A stretch of DNA of 64,000 nucleotides from JAJPHU01 sp035553375 (GTDB taxonomy: Bacteria; Planctomycetota; Planctomycetia; Gemmatales; Gemmataceae): positions 34,629 through 98,628 of the forward strand of contig DATNCY010000136.1 in assembly GCA_035553375.1 (NCBI GenBank), read 5' to 3'. Below are positions 1 to 9,768 of the stretch, piece by piece. The position numbers and the translations under genes were made by a program. Within the stretch, counting starts at the first letter, position 1; every line of letters begins with the position of its first letter. The notes below the pieces were generated by a model. It was not told the origin of the DNA. It saw only the letters and a program-made list of their open reading frames with translations, and searched no databases.

Positions 1-789
1 ACGCAACGTGGGATGATAAATACGCAGCCTTTGCCAGATGCCCAGTACGATCTCTTCTTCGGGCGCTTGCGTGCTGCCGGCGATCCAGATTCGTTCGCCG
101 TCTTTCACCTCCAGCATTTCGCGCAGAAAATGCGTGTCCGGATTACGGCGATCGAGCCGCACGCCGTCGAATTTAACCGTTCCCGTTACATGGACGCGCT
201 CCGGATGCGCTCCCAGAATGCGCACCCCGCGCGCGTAATGTTCCGTCTGCATGAGGAGCAGATCGAGCTTGCCGAAGAGCCAGCGCGGCAGCGGACCCAG
301 ACGCTGATAGCGTCTTAGACTACGTGGACTCATGCGGCCGTTGATGACGGCGATGGGAACACCTTGGCGTTGCGCCGCCATCAGGAAGTTCGGCCATAGC
401 TCCGCCTCGGCCAACACGATGAGCCGTGGACAGAGCCGGCGCAGCGTGCGCCGCACGGCCCAGGAGAAATCAAGCGGAAAAGGGAAGACGAACAGGCCAG
501 GGAAACATTTGTGGGCCTCGTCGAATCCCGTGTCGGTGGTGGTCGAAATGACGCACGGCAGATCGGGATAGCGCTTGCGGAACGCGGCCACGACCTGACG
601 TAGTAGATGAATTTCGCCGACACTAACACCGTGAAACCACACAGCGCCCGCTGGCAACGACTCACTCAGACCGAACAATTTGGCGCGCCGTCCACGCCGA
701 TAGCGGCCCTTACGGAGCATGCGCCAGATGAGCCAGGGTGATAAGCCGAAGAGAACTACGAGATAGATGAGATTAAGAAACCAGGACAT
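1..789 (-). CDS. waaA: 3-deoxy-D-manno-octulosonic acid (KDO) transferase, 3' end cut by window
   Basis: This membrane-anchored GT-B glycosyltransferase adds KDO from CMP-KDO to lipid A precursor, which implies an LPS-type outer membrane. The frame is open from the ATG at 789 to base 1 (263 codons); the rest lies outside the window. An N-terminal hydrophobic anchor (about residues 3-20) is followed by family motifs: a VSVGE block, AEAELWPN (family ETELWPN), NGRMSPRS (family NARLSxRS), GTVKFD (family GNLKFD) and GSTQAPEEE (family GSTHxGEE). The upstream AAAGGA lies about 7 nt before the ATG. It follows secA on the same strand, separated by a perfect inverted repeat. The family assignment is firm, but KDO number specificity cannot be read. 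Confidence 0.9.
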   Translation of the reverse strand, partial: MSWFLNLIYLVVLFGLSPWLIWRMLRKGRYRRGRRAKLFGLSESLPAGAVWFHGVSVGEIHLLRQVVAAFRKRYPDLPCVISTTTDTGFDEAHKCFPGLFVFPFPLDFSWAVRRTLRRLCPRLIVLAEAELWPNFLMAAQRQGVPIAVINGRMSPRSLRRYQRLGPLPRWLFGKLDLLLMQTEHYARGVRILGAHPERVHVTGTVKFDGVRLDRRNPDTHFLREMLEVKDGERIWIAGSTQAPEEEIVLGIWQRLRIYHPTLR

Positions 790-814
790 GGGAATCCTTT
801 CCCAAATAGAGAGA

Positions 815-937
815 AACCACGAAACACACGAAACACACGAAAAAAACACAAAACAAAAAAGCATGAAGAGAGACGGGCTTTTTCATCTTTTCTGCGTTTT
901 TTGTATTTTTTTCGTGTGTTTCGTGTGTTTCGTGGTT
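815..937. repeat. Perfect 32-bp inverted repeat of tandem 9-mers (CGAAACACA type)
   Basis: The arms at 815-846 and 906-937 are perfect reverse complements. Each is built from tandem copies of a 9-base unit (CGAAACACA) ending in a run of seven A or T. The arms flank a 59-bp spacer. The element sits between the secA stop and the waaA start in a co-directional pair. It shares its architecture (short tandem units, inverted, short spacer) with 16462-16543, 34116-34207 and 50257-50335. No coding content. Confidence 0.9.
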
Positions 938-941
938 CGAC

Positions 942-3900
942 TTACACCGCTTGCCGCATATGACAATTCTTGTACTTCTTGCCGCTGCCGCACGGACACG
1001 GATCATTGCGGCCGACCTTCTCGCCGCGATTGCGGATCGGCTCGATTTTCTTGTCGCTGGCGGCGTTGGTGGAGATTGCCTCATCAGCGGCCTGGGCCGA
1101 GGCACGCGGTGCCGACTCGTGGATGGTCGCGCCGATCGTCCACAGCGATTCCTGGAACGCCTCGGTTTCCTCCATGCGGAAGACCGCATCCGTGACCTTG
1201 TCCTCCTCCCCCTCCCACATCGACTTGAATTCCTTCATGCCCTCTTGCTTGTACACCGTCTTGGGATCTTCCTGACCCCAACCGCGTAGGCCGATGCCCG
1301 AGCGCAGATAATCCATCGTATACAAGTGATTTTTCCACGCCGTATCGAGCTGATTCAACAGCAGGCTGCGTTCCATCTGGCGCATCTCCGGACGATAACG
1401 CTCGTCGAAAGCGTTCCACAAGCGCTGCTGCGCTTCGTCGTGCGTGACCTTCGTCAAGGCCGACTCCGGCACTTCCAGTTGGAGGTTCGTCCGCGTCCAC
1501 TCGGCCAATTCCTTGGCGTCGTCGGCGTCGGACTTGCGGCTGCTGCCCTCGAAGACCTCGGCCAGTTTATCGTTGATCGCCACCTGATTGACGGCCGGAT
1601 AGACCGAACGACTGATGTCTATCAGCATCTCGAACAGACGATGGCGCGGCTGCGTGCGGTAATCCTCCTCGTGCAGCCGATCGCGCGCCTGCGGAAAGCG
1701 CGTGGCCGCCCAGTAATAGAGACCCTCGCGGTTGTAGCGCTGGCCGCCGGGAGCGGCACCCTGCTGATCGGCCATGTAACGCATCATGGCCGCACGCACG
1801 GGGAACTCAATCTCGCGCTGGCGATACAGATCCGTGATGCGATCTTGCAGAGCCTTCTTGATGTCCTCTTCGTCCTTGCCGGCCAGGTCCTTCGGTTCGA
1901 GCTTGATCTGGAACTTCAGCCGCGCCCAATCGCACAGCGAACGCACTCCCCAATCGGGTTCCAGGTAGGCCCGTCCCTCGCTCAGGTCGGTTTCGTTCAG
2001 ATGCTTGTTCGCCTCTTCACGCAGGTGGTCGGCGAGATTGTCCTTGCCGATCTGCCGGAGTTGACGCTCGTTCGTTTTGAGGTTCCAGCGGACGTTGATC
2101 TGATTGCTCAGCGCCTGCCAGTTCCACTCTTGCGCGTCCTCACTGCCGAGATTTTCCTCCATCATCTCGTAAATTTGCGTCTCGACGGCGCGCAGGGCTT
2201 TATCGTGGGCGGTCTTCTCGGCCTCGGTGTAATCGCTGCGGCTGAAGTCGGACGCATCGAACTCGACGCCGAGCCGGTTGGCCGAGAACTCCGCGAAGCT
2301 GGCCGCACCGTATTCCGAATCGAGATAGCGCTCGCAAGCCAGGTCGATCTGCGTGGCGAACATCCGTAGAACTTGCAGCTTGCAGTTCGCGCCATCCAGG
2401 ATACGTTGGCGTGCCCCGTAGACCTCTTTGCGCTGATGGTCCATCACTTCGTCATATTCGAGCAGGTGCTTGCGAGCGTCGAAGTGGCGTTCCTCGACCT
2501 TCTTCTGCGCGGCGGAGATGCGCCGCGATACCATACGACTCTCGATCGCTTGCCCTTCCTCCATGCCCAGACGCGCCAGCAGGCCGGACACCCATTCGCC
2601 GGCGAAAATGCGCATCAAATCGTCTTCGAGGCACAGATAGAATCGACTGGAGCCGGGGTCGCCCTGCCGGCCGGCGCGACCGCGCAGCTGATTGTCGATA
2701 CGGCGGGCATCGTGGCGTTCGGTGCCGACAATGTGCATACCGCCCATCTCAGCAACCTTGCGACCCTCCTCCTTCATCTTCTCTTTCGATTCGATGTCGT
2801 GGACGATTTGCTTCCATTCGTCTTCCGGCACATCAAGGCGTGAGGCGTACTTGTCCTTGAGGCGCGCCCAGGCCATCGTCTCGGGATTGCCGCCGAGGAT
2901 GATGTCCGTACCGCGACCGGCCATGTTTGTGGCGATGGTCACGGCACCGATACGGCCGGCCTGGGCGACAATCTCCGACTCGCGGGCCGCATGTTCGGGC
3001 AAAGCATTCAGCAACTCGTGCTTGATGCCGCGGCGCTTGAGCATCTCGCTGAGTTTGATCGACTTATCCACATCGGTTGTGCCAACCAGAATCGGCCGGC
3101 CTTCCTTGTTAACCTCGACGATCTCTTCGACCGACGCCTTCCACTTCTCCTTCTCGGTGCGGAAAATCACATCGGGATGGTTGATGCGGATGAGCGGTTT
3201 GTTCGTCGGAATGGCGATAACTTCGAGCTTATAAATCTTCCAAAACTCGTCGGCCTCGGTCATGGCCGTGCCGGTCATACCGGACAGTTTCTTGTAGAGC
3301 TTGAAGTAATTTTGCAGCGTGATGGTCGCCAGCGTCTGCGTCTCTTCCTTGATTTTGACGCCGTCCTTGGCGTGCTTGGCCTCGATCGCCTGGTGCAGAC
3401 CGTCGGACCACTGCCGGCCAACCATCAGACGGCCGGTGAACTCATCAATGATGATGATGCTCATTTCACCCGATTCGGGATGGCGCATCACCGCATAACG
3501 CTTGTCCTTTTTGTAGAGATGGTGCGCCTTCAGAGCGTTGTCGATGAGGTGCGGCCATTCCATGTTGCCGGCCGTGTAGAAACTCTCGACGCCGGCCAAT
3601 TCCTCGGCTTTGTGAATGCCTTCATCGGTCAGATGGCAGGTTTGCTCTTTCTCCTTGATCTCGAAATATCGGCCCGGCTCACTTTTCTGCAAGTCGCCGA
3701 GTTGCACGGCGATGTCGTTGGCGCGCGCGTAGCGACGCAGATCGCTGAGCGCCTGGCCGGAGATGATGAGCGGCGTACGCGCTTCGTCGATGAGGATGTT
3801 ATCGACCTCGTCGATGATGGCGTAGTTGAGTACCTTTTGCACTTGCTGATAATACGGATCGAAATTGTTATCGCCCCAGCGAGCGGGCTTCATATTATCG

Positions 3901-4583
3901 CGCAGGTAATCGAAACCGAACTCGCTGTTGGTGCCGTAGGTGATGTCGCAGTCGTAAGCGGTGCGGCGGGCGACGGGGTCCATGTCGGACTGAATGTAGC
4001 CGGCCGTGATACCCAGAGCCTTGTAAATGGGCATCATCCATTCGCAGTCGCGGCGCGCCAGGTAATCGTTGACGGTGACAATGTGGACGCCCTTCTGCTC
4101 CAGCGCATTAAGATAGGCCGGCAGCGTGGCGACGAGAGTTTTGCCTTCGCCGGTGACCATCTCGGCGATGTTGCCGCGATGCAGCACGATACCGCCAAGA
4201 ATCTGCGTATCGAAGTGGCGCATGTTCTTGGTGCGCAAGCCCGCCTCGCGACAAGCGGCGAACGCTTCGGGCAAGAGATCGTCGAGCGGCGTTCCCTGGG
4301 CGAGCCGCTCGCGAAACTTCGGCGTCAGCGCCTTCAGTTCGTCGTCGCTGAGGGCGTGCATTTTCTCTTCAAGTTCATTGACCTGGGCCAGCAGCGAGCC
4401 AGGAATGACGGTGTGCGTCGCACCGGCGGCGGTGGCGCGGATGTAGCCAAGGCCGCGGATATAGCGTTCGTTGCTGGAACCAAAAAGACCGAGAAGAAAT
4501 GTGCCGACACCCTCCGAGAATGCGGAAAGGCCATCGCCCAATTTCTCCCAAAAACTCACATCCATCGACGTTTCACTACTCAT
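942..4583 (-). CDS. secA: Preprotein translocase ATPase SecA (long form)
   Basis: SecA is the motor ATPase that drives unfolded preproteins through SecYEG. Walker A GEGKT is at residues 145-149 and the DEVD box (in DEVDNILIDEAR) at about 258-261. The second motor domain and the wing/scaffold region follow. The C-terminal zinc site CPCGSGKKYKNCH spans residues 1196-1208 of 1213. I chose the ATG at 4583 because GCGGAGGCG lies about 8-10 nt upstream; an upstream ATG at 4634 would add 17 residues and has no comparable site. At 1213 residues it is about 300 longer than E. coli SecA, with extra sequence in the C-terminal half. The identification is certain. Confidence 0.97.
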   Translation of the reverse strand: MSSETSMDVSFWEKLGDGLSAFSEGVGTFLLGLFGSSNERYIRGLGYIRATAAGATHTVIPGSLLAQVNELEEKMHALSDDELKALTPKFRERLAQGTPLDDLLPEAFAACREAGLRTKNMRHFDTQILGGIVLHRGNIAEMVTGEGKTLVATLPAYLNALEQKGVHIVTVNDYLARRDCEWMMPIYKALGITAGYIQSDMDPVARRTAYDCDITYGTNSEFGFDYLRDNMKPARWGDNNFDPYYQQVQKVLNYAIIDEVDNILIDEARTPLIISGQALSDLRRYARANDIAVQLGDLQKSEPGRYFEIKEKEQTCHLTDEGIHKAEELAGVESFYTAGNMEWPHLIDNALKAHHLYKKDKRYAVMRHPESGEMSIIIIDEFTGRLMVGRQWSDGLHQAIEAKHAKDGVKIKEETQTLATITLQNYFKLYKKLSGMTGTAMTEADEFWKIYKLEVIAIPTNKPLIRINHPDVIFRTEKEKWKASVEEIVEVNKEGRPILVGTTDVDKSIKLSEMLKRRGIKHELLNALPEHAARESEIVAQAGRIGAVTIATNMAGRGTDIILGGNPETMAWARLKDKYASRLDVPEDEWKQIVHDIESKEKMKEEGRKVAEMGGMHIVGTERHDARRIDNQLRGRAGRQGDPGSSRFYLCLEDDLMRIFAGEWVSGLLARLGMEEGQAIESRMVSRRISAAQKKVEERHFDARKHLLEYDEVMDHQRKEVYGARQRILDGANCKLQVLRMFATQIDLACERYLDSEYGAASFAEFSANRLGVEFDASDFSRSDYTEAEKTAHDKALRAVETQIYEMMEENLGSEDAQEWNWQALSNQINVRWNLKTNERQLRQIGKDNLADHLREEANKHLNETDLSEGRAYLEPDWGVRSLCDWARLKFQIKLEPKDLAGKDEEDIKKALQDRITDLYRQREIEFPVRAAMMRYMADQQGAAPGGQRYNREGLYYWAATRFPQARDRLHEEDYRTQPRHRLFEMLIDISRSVYPAVNQVAINDKLAEVFEGSSRKSDADDAKELAEWTRTNLQLEVPESALTKVTHDEAQQRLWNAFDERYRPEMRQMERSLLLNQLDTAWKNHLYTMDYLRSGIGLRGWGQEDPKTVYKQEGMKEFKSMWEGEEDKVTDAVFRMEETEAFQESLWTIGATIHESAPRASAQAADEAISTNAASDKKIEPIRNRGEKVGRNDPCPCGSGKKYKNCHMRQAV

Positions 4584-4904
4584 CGAAATCACGCCTCCGC
4601 ATGGCGCTCCCGCGCATGCCGCACCGCCCATCAACAGATTGGGCCATGTTACCAGTCTAGAGAAGCAGACTGCGCAAGGTCAATACGGATAGAACCCGTT
4701 GGCCGAGCGCCGGCGAGTCCTCCCGAAAAGAAGTGGACAAACAGCAAGTGGATTCTCGCCACCGAACCGCTTGCGGCTTGGAACTCGCTCCGAATGGCCG
4801 TGTAATGACCATTCGGAGGGATGACTAACAAGGAAATCGTTTCCGACCCTGGACCGACGAGGAGGCTCCCTCGTTTATGGACATGCGGCTGCTACTGCGG
4901 ATGC
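4584..4904. other. Intergenic region upstream of secA with one hairpin
   Basis: This 321-bp gap separates the secA start from the stop of the HEAT/TPR gene, both on the minus strand. It holds a perfect 10-bp hairpin (arms 4788-4797 and 4809-4818) that could end the upstream transcript, although no T-run follows. The secA ribosome binding site lies near 4593-4600. No convincing gene is seen. Confidence 0.5.
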
Positions 4905-5597
4905 CTATTTCTTATCGTCGCGCCGGCCTTCCTCACCGAGAGCGTTCTCCAAAGCGCGGATCGTTTCAGCGACGCCATCCATGTGCGGATTGAGACGCAG
5001 CGCGGCGCGGAACGCCTTGAGCGCCGCCCGATGCTTGCGCATCTGCAAGTAAGACTGGCCCAGCCCCGCCTGGGCACCGAAGTGATAAGGGTTCAAGTGC
5101 AGCACGCGCTCGCAATCGGCGATCGAGCGCTCGAACTGTTTCAGGCGAAAGTGAACGATGGCACGCTGATTGTACGCCTCCGCGAACTCGGGCGCCCGCA
5201 GGATAAGAGCGTCGAGACCCGCTAGCGCTTTTTGACGATCACGGACGCGAGCTAGACGCTGGAGTTCCTCGTTGTTCGCTGGACTGTCGCCGCGAAACCA
5301 GAGGGTCCACAAGGTATCGACCGCCATCTGGCCCACGTCTCGATCCTCATCGCGCAAACGAGCGGCGATGGCCGAGCAAGCCTCCATCGATCCCATCAGA
5401 CCGAGGGCGAGCAAGGCGGCGCGGCGGCCGCGGCTATCGCCGCAGTCCAACAGCCGCATCAGCGTTCCTTCGGTGTAGCGTTTCATAACCCGGTGTTTGA
5501 AGGCCTCGACGGCCTCCTTGCGGGTCATCTTGGGCTTGCCCTCAGAGCGGCCTTCCGGGATCTGACTGTAGTATTCGACGAGCAAGGAAGTGCTCAC
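4905..5597 (-). CDS. HEAT-repeat plus TPR protein
   Basis: A 231-residue protein without a signal peptide. Residues about 30-100 resemble HEAT repeats (helical pairs around GRRAALLALGLMGS and DRDVGQMAVDTLW). Residues about 130-215 carry tetratricopeptide repeats (AEAYNQRAIVHFRLKQFE, FGAQAGLGQSYLQMRKH). It probably serves as a protein-interaction scaffold; the partner is unknown. I chose the GTG at 5597 because AAGAGGT lies 6 nt upstream. The frame stays open further upstream, but that stretch is basic and low in structure. A charged tail (EEGRRDDKK) ends the protein. Confidence 0.75.
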   Translation of the reverse strand: MSTSLLVEYYSQIPEGRSEGKPKMTRKEAVEAFKHRVMKRYTEGTLMRLLDCGDSRGRRAALLALGLMGSMEACSAIAARLRDEDRDVGQMAVDTLWTLWFRGDSPANNEELQRLARVRDRQKALAGLDALILRAPEFAEAYNQRAIVHFRLKQFERSIADCERVLHLNPYHFGAQAGLGQSYLQMRKHRAALKAFRAALRLNPHMDGVAETIRALENALGEEGRRDDKK

Positions 5598-5970
5598 GTG
5601 TGTACCTCTTGGCTGGACACCTGGCTGATAGGGGAACGGACACGAAGGAGCGTCCCTGCCAAGCCGAACACCTCTCACGCAAGCAATGGTCTCATTGCGC
5701 GAGAGGATCCTGGACGACCCCGTCCGGATGCGACCTTTTCCTGTTCCTGTTTCAGCGATCTCCGAAACAACTTCGGGTGATGAAGGAATTGATCGCCACC
5801 CGAAGCGGTACGACAAGTTTATGGTTCCTCGCGCCAAAGGGCAAAGGGAAACCCCTCGCCAAAACAACGAAATCCGAAACCCGTGGGAAGGATGAAATCG
5901 CAATTGTCAAGGGCACAATTGCGCCATCCTGATTCGCGCTTATTCCCTCGGATTTCGGATATCGCATTTC
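5598..5970. terminator. Intergenic region with a nested hairpin, candidate terminator for the protease gene
   Basis: This 373-bp gap between two minus-strand genes has no credible gene. At 5868-5957 it holds a nested inverted repeat. The outer 9-bp arms are 5868-5876 and 5949-5957. The inner stem (5889-5907 with 5915-5930) has one small bulge and a 7-nt loop. It begins 14 bases beyond the protease stop codon. No U-tract follows, so a terminator role is only a suggestion. Confidence 0.4.
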
Positions 5971-8900
5971 CTACTTCGCGGGTGGCATGAGCGGCACCAT
6001 CGGAGTCGGTGACACCATCGGCGTCACGGGGCCGCTGCCGCCGGGCTTACTGACCACACTCGCCTGATTCTTCTTCTTCCAGGCGAGGACATCGGCTTGT
6101 AACACTTCGACCGCTTTGTCGAGTTGGGCGTCAACGCCCTTGGCGAGTTGATCGGGATGCGTGTCCACGGCCACGTCGGGTTGGACGCCCTCTTTGTCCA
6201 TATTCACGCCCTTGGTCGTATAGACTCCGATACGCGGAATGCGGAAGATGGTGCCATCGATCAAACTCACTTGGCCGGTGCCGATGACGTAACCGCCGGT
6301 CGGTTGGCCGACTAACTTGCCCAGCCCCAGGGTACGGAAGGCGTTGGGGAAGATTTCGGCATCGCTGTAAGAACGATTGTTGATGAGCAGCACCAGCGGC
6401 TTGTTCCACTTGCGATCGTGGGAACGCAGAACCAGGCCCTGCCCGCCATCGCGCTGCTTGAAGATGGTGTGTTCGTGGCTGCCGAGATAGTTGAGGATTT
6501 GATCGTGCGTGAAGCCGCCGCCGTTGAAGCGGACATCCAGAACAATGGCTTCCTTGTCGTAGTTGTCCGAGTACAGGGAGCGGACAAAGCGATCGAGTCC
6601 GTCCTCGTCCATGCTGGGAATGTGGATGTAACCGAGTTTGCCCTTGCTGATGTCAGCGACGCGGCGAGCGTTGCGTTCGACCCAGCGATCGTACATCAAC
6701 GGAGTGATGGTACGACGGCTGACGGCCGTGACTTCGACGCGGCGGCGTTCCTTGGAGCTGGCCTCCGGTTTGGTCGCCACTTGCAGCGTCACGCGCTCGC
6801 CGCTTTTGCCATTGAGTTCCTTGCTCAAGACCGTGGCGTCATTCACCTCGACCCCGTCGATGTTGAGTATCAGGTCGCCCGCCTTGAGATTCAGTCCGCG
6901 ACGGTCGGCCGGGCCGCGCTTGAGAACCTCCGCGATCTTCCAACCACGTCCACGATAGCCTTCGTCAAAGATCAGACCCAGATCGGCCGTCGTCTCATCG
7001 GGCGACGAGGTAACGCCATAGACACCGAGGTGCGAAGCATTCAGTTCGCCCATCATGAGATAAAGAAGAGCATAGAGATCCTCTTTCATGGCCACATGGC
7101 TGGCGAACGTCCCATCGCGCCGGGCGTATTTAAGCAGCGGCCGATACTTGGCTCGAATGGCGTTCCAGTCGCTGCCGTGGAAATGGGAATCGTAGAAATG
7201 CTCGGACAGATAGCGCCAACTCTGATCGAACATTTCCAGGTACTGATCCGCGGTGCGAACGCGCATCTTGATGCGGAAGGGCAGGGCCGGCCCCGAACCG
7301 CCGGAGGCACGCACCAGATGGATGGCCCCGGCCTGATCGAGATAGTAAATGATGTCGCTGGCCACGGAACTCAGGGCGCTGCGCGGTTTGGACCACACAA
7401 TCTGTCGAGGTCCGGCGTGTCCCGTCGTCAAGCGCGTCAGTTGGCCGCCGTTACTGCTGGCCACCCACAAATCATTATCCTTGGCATCGCGAAAGGCGAT
7501 TTTGCTGCCGTCCGGTGAAATCGCGCCGGTGAGCGCTCGCACCGGTGCGGCGGACTTGGCGCGGAGATGGATGTCCTCCCAGTCGATGGAGACGCTTTTC
7601 CCCAATAAGGGGGAGCGTTCCGTGAAGCCCGGCGCGGCCGGTTTGTGAAGCGGCAACACATAGAGGTTCGCCTCGCCGCGGCGGTCGCTGAGGAAGGCGA
7701 TGTGCTTGCCGTCGTGACTCCAGGTTACGTCGCCGTTGTAGGTGGCGTAGCGCGTGATGTTGCGAGCCGGATTGTCGGCCGTCGCGCCCGTGGCCGGCAC
7801 GATGAACAGTTCGCTGGCGAACGAACCATCACGCCGAGCGTAGACGAACCATTTGCTATCGGGCGACCATTCATAATCGAACACTTGAACATCCGAGACG
7901 ATCGCCTTGGGATCGCTGCCGTCGGGATTCATCGTCCATAGTTTGCCGGCGCGCAGAAAGGCGACTCGTTTACCGTTGGGAGCGAAGCTGACGCCGAACT
8001 CGGCATCGGGAGTATTGGTCAGCTGCTTGACCTTGAAACGATGGGCCTCGGTGAACTTGGGGTGTTCCTCATCGTCGGCTTCCAACAGGTACAAATCCTC
8101 GTGGCCCTCGCGGTCGGAGATGAAGATGATCTTCGAGCCGTCCGGCGCCCAGGCGGCGTTGTGATCGTTGGCCGAACCGTTCGTCATCTGCACCACCTTG
8201 GCGCCGGGTCCGACGTTGATGCGGAACAATTTACCGTGGACCGCGAAGGCCATGAACTTCTCGTCGGCGGACAGCGAGAATTCCGTAGCTCCGCTGGTGA
8301 AGATCTTCAGCTGTTCGGGGTTGGTCTTGTCATCGGCGTTAACCTCGATGGCCAGTTTGCGCGGCGTGGAGCCCTCGTGGGTGGAGATCACCCACAGATC
8401 CGCGCCGCATTCGTAGACAATCCACGCGCCGTTACTGGAGATGCGAGCGCGGCGAACACCGTCGTCCTTGTGTGTGGTGACCGATTGAGGTTTAACCGCC
8501 AGTTTGCCGGCGGCAGGCACGGCGGTGGAGTCGAGCGGCAAGCGGACAATGTTGGCCGGTGTGCCGTGAATTTCGCTGACGTAGAACAGGGTCTTGCCGT
8601 CGGCGCTCCACATGGGCGAATTGTCCTGGCCATTGAAGGCCGTGACCCGCCGGTTATTGCCACCGTCGGCGTTGCAGAGCCAGATATCGTCATTAGACGA
8701 ACCGCGATAGCCTTTGCGATACCAGGTGCCGGGGCCGCGCACATAGGCGAGGCGATCGCCGGTCGGCGAGAAAACGCCTTCCTTGCCCTCGGCGGCCGTG
8801 ATACGACGGGACGGACCGCCCTGAACGGGCACCGTGAATAGCTCGTAGCCGACCGGGAAGGATGTGCCGCGCGTGGAGGCAAACAGAATCTGTTTTCCGT

Positions 8901-9264
8901 CGGGCGTCCAGCCGCACACCTGGTCCGTCGCGGAGTCGAAGGTCAGCCGGGTGGGGTGGCCGCCCTGGACCGGCACGACATAAACGTCATAGCTGCCGTG
9001 GCGGTTGGAGCTGAAGGCGATCTTACGGCCATCGGGACTGAAGACGGGAGCGAGATCGTGGGCGGGGTGCGAGGTGACGGCTCGTGCCGTGCCGCCGATG
9101 GTTTCCACCACCCAGATGTCGCCGAGATAGCTGAAGGCGACGAATTTACCGTCGGGGGAGATGTCCGGCGTGCGCGCCAGACGAATGGGTTCCTGGGCGT
9201 TCGTTGCTCCGATGAGTAGGGCAAACACCAGGATCGCCAGGGGAGATCGAGAGATGCGCATCAT
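5971..9264 (-). CDS. Tricorn-type protease, S41 family (PD40 propeller, PDZ, peptidase)
   Basis: A 1097-residue exported protein with signal peptide MMRISRSPLAILVFALLIG ending near NAQ. Residues about 30-670 are WD40-like/PD40 beta-propeller repeats (SPDGKFVAF, SPDGRKIAFSSNR and similar). A C1-like helical region, a PDZ domain (about 785-860, GLNLKAGDLILNIDGVEV) and the S41 peptidase core follow. The catalytic set can be placed by motif: Ser744-His745 in ELNASHLGV, nucleophile Ser967 in SYSDAE and Glu1025 in DKEGVQPD. This matches archaeal tricorn numbering to within two residues. It probably degrades peptides in the periplasm. AGGATT precedes the start. Family assignment is firm; the substrate is unknown. 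Confidence 0.92.
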   Translation of the reverse strand: MMRISRSPLAILVFALLIGATNAQEPIRLARTPDISPDGKFVAFSYLGDIWVVETIGGTARAVTSHPAHDLAPVFSPDGRKIAFSSNRHGSYDVYVVPVQGGHPTRLTFDSATDQVCGWTPDGKQILFASTRGTSFPVGYELFTVPVQGGPSRRITAAEGKEGVFSPTGDRLAYVRGPGTWYRKGYRGSSNDDIWLCNADGGNNRRVTAFNGQDNSPMWSADGKTLFYVSEIHGTPANIVRLPLDSTAVPAAGKLAVKPQSVTTHKDDGVRRARISSNGAWIVYECGADLWVISTHEGSTPRKLAIEVNADDKTNPEQLKIFTSGATEFSLSADEKFMAFAVHGKLFRINVGPGAKVVQMTNGSANDHNAAWAPDGSKIIFISDREGHEDLYLLEADDEEHPKFTEAHRFKVKQLTNTPDAEFGVSFAPNGKRVAFLRAGKLWTMNPDGSDPKAIVSDVQVFDYEWSPDSKWFVYARRDGSFASELFIVPATGATADNPARNITRYATYNGDVTWSHDGKHIAFLSDRRGEANLYVLPLHKPAAPGFTERSPLLGKSVSIDWEDIHLRAKSAAPVRALTGAISPDGSKIAFRDAKDNDLWVASSNGGQLTRLTTGHAGPRQIVWSKPRSALSSVASDIIYYLDQAGAIHLVRASGGSGPALPFRIKMRVRTADQYLEMFDQSWRYLSEHFYDSHFHGSDWNAIRAKYRPLLKYARRDGTFASHVAMKEDLYALLYLMMGELNASHLGVYGVTSSPDETTADLGLIFDEGYRGRGWKIAEVLKRGPADRRGLNLKAGDLILNIDGVEVNDATVLSKELNGKSGERVTLQVATKPEASSKERRRVEVTAVSRRTITPLMYDRWVERNARRVADISKGKLGYIHIPSMDEDGLDRFVRSLYSDNYDKEAIVLDVRFNGGGFTHDQILNYLGSHEHTIFKQRDGGQGLVLRSHDRKWNKPLVLLINNRSYSDAEIFPNAFRTLGLGKLVGQPTGGYVIGTGQVSLIDGTIFRIPRIGVYTTKGVNMDKEGVQPDVAVDTHPDQLAKGVDAQLDKAVEVLQADVLAWKKKNQASVVSKPGGSGPVTPMVSPTPMVPLMPPAK

Positions 9265-9768
9265 CGCGAGAATCCTGTCAAACGAGGGATGGAATGGGAT
9301 GGCTCCAGCGCTGCCTTAGCCCGAAGCAACCGCTAAGCCGCAAGCGGCTAAACCGGGTAGCGCTCACAAAAGAGGACGATTGACGTTCACGAAATCCACA
9401 AGGAACCTTCTCCAGCTTACCTAGTCCCGATGCAGATTGCAAAAAAGAAGCGCGCGACTGCCAAATATAGGGAGCGATTTCGACCGATAATAGATTCAGG
9501 AATTGACCATTAACGCGAATGAGAGGAATTTCCATCACGGGGCGCTCTTGATTGGGCGATTCTGAGGCTTTCTCATAATCTCGCGTTGACAGGTTGGGTG
9601 AATTGAAGTACCACCATTTGCACTCTGCCTCTCCCTGGGCAGTAGGTCGGCGGTAAGCAATCGGTTTATCGATGCTTTACCGCTCAAGGTCTACCGCCCA
9701 CTGCCCGCGCCCGGCGTGGTGGCAGAGGACTCCAGGGATGGAGAGGTAAGCGAAAGGATTCGTGTCGT
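9265..9768. other. Divergent intergenic region with two small hairpins
   Basis: This 504-bp gap lies between divergently transcribed genes (protease minus, ketosynthase-like plus), so promoters for both should lie here; I cannot fix them. A short GCCGC/GCGGC hairpin sits near 9332-9345. A second inverted repeat at 9652-9685 (GCGGTAAGCA against TGCTTTACCGC) is nested in a looser repeat spanning 9638-9710. A minus-strand frame at 9278-9538 has no domain signal and looks spurious. Confidence 0.4.

Noticed and set aside
2991..4805. Long plus-strand open frame of about 600 codons opposite secA
   Set aside because: It is fully antisense to a certain secA, shows no domain or signal, and long antisense frames are common in GC-rich genes.
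6418..7518. Plus-strand open frame opposite the tricorn-type protease
   Set aside because: Antisense shadow of a gene with an intact catalytic triad.
9278..9538. Small minus-strand gene after the ketosynthase/protease divergence point
   Set aside because: No domain, no signal peptide and it includes part of a hairpin repeat.
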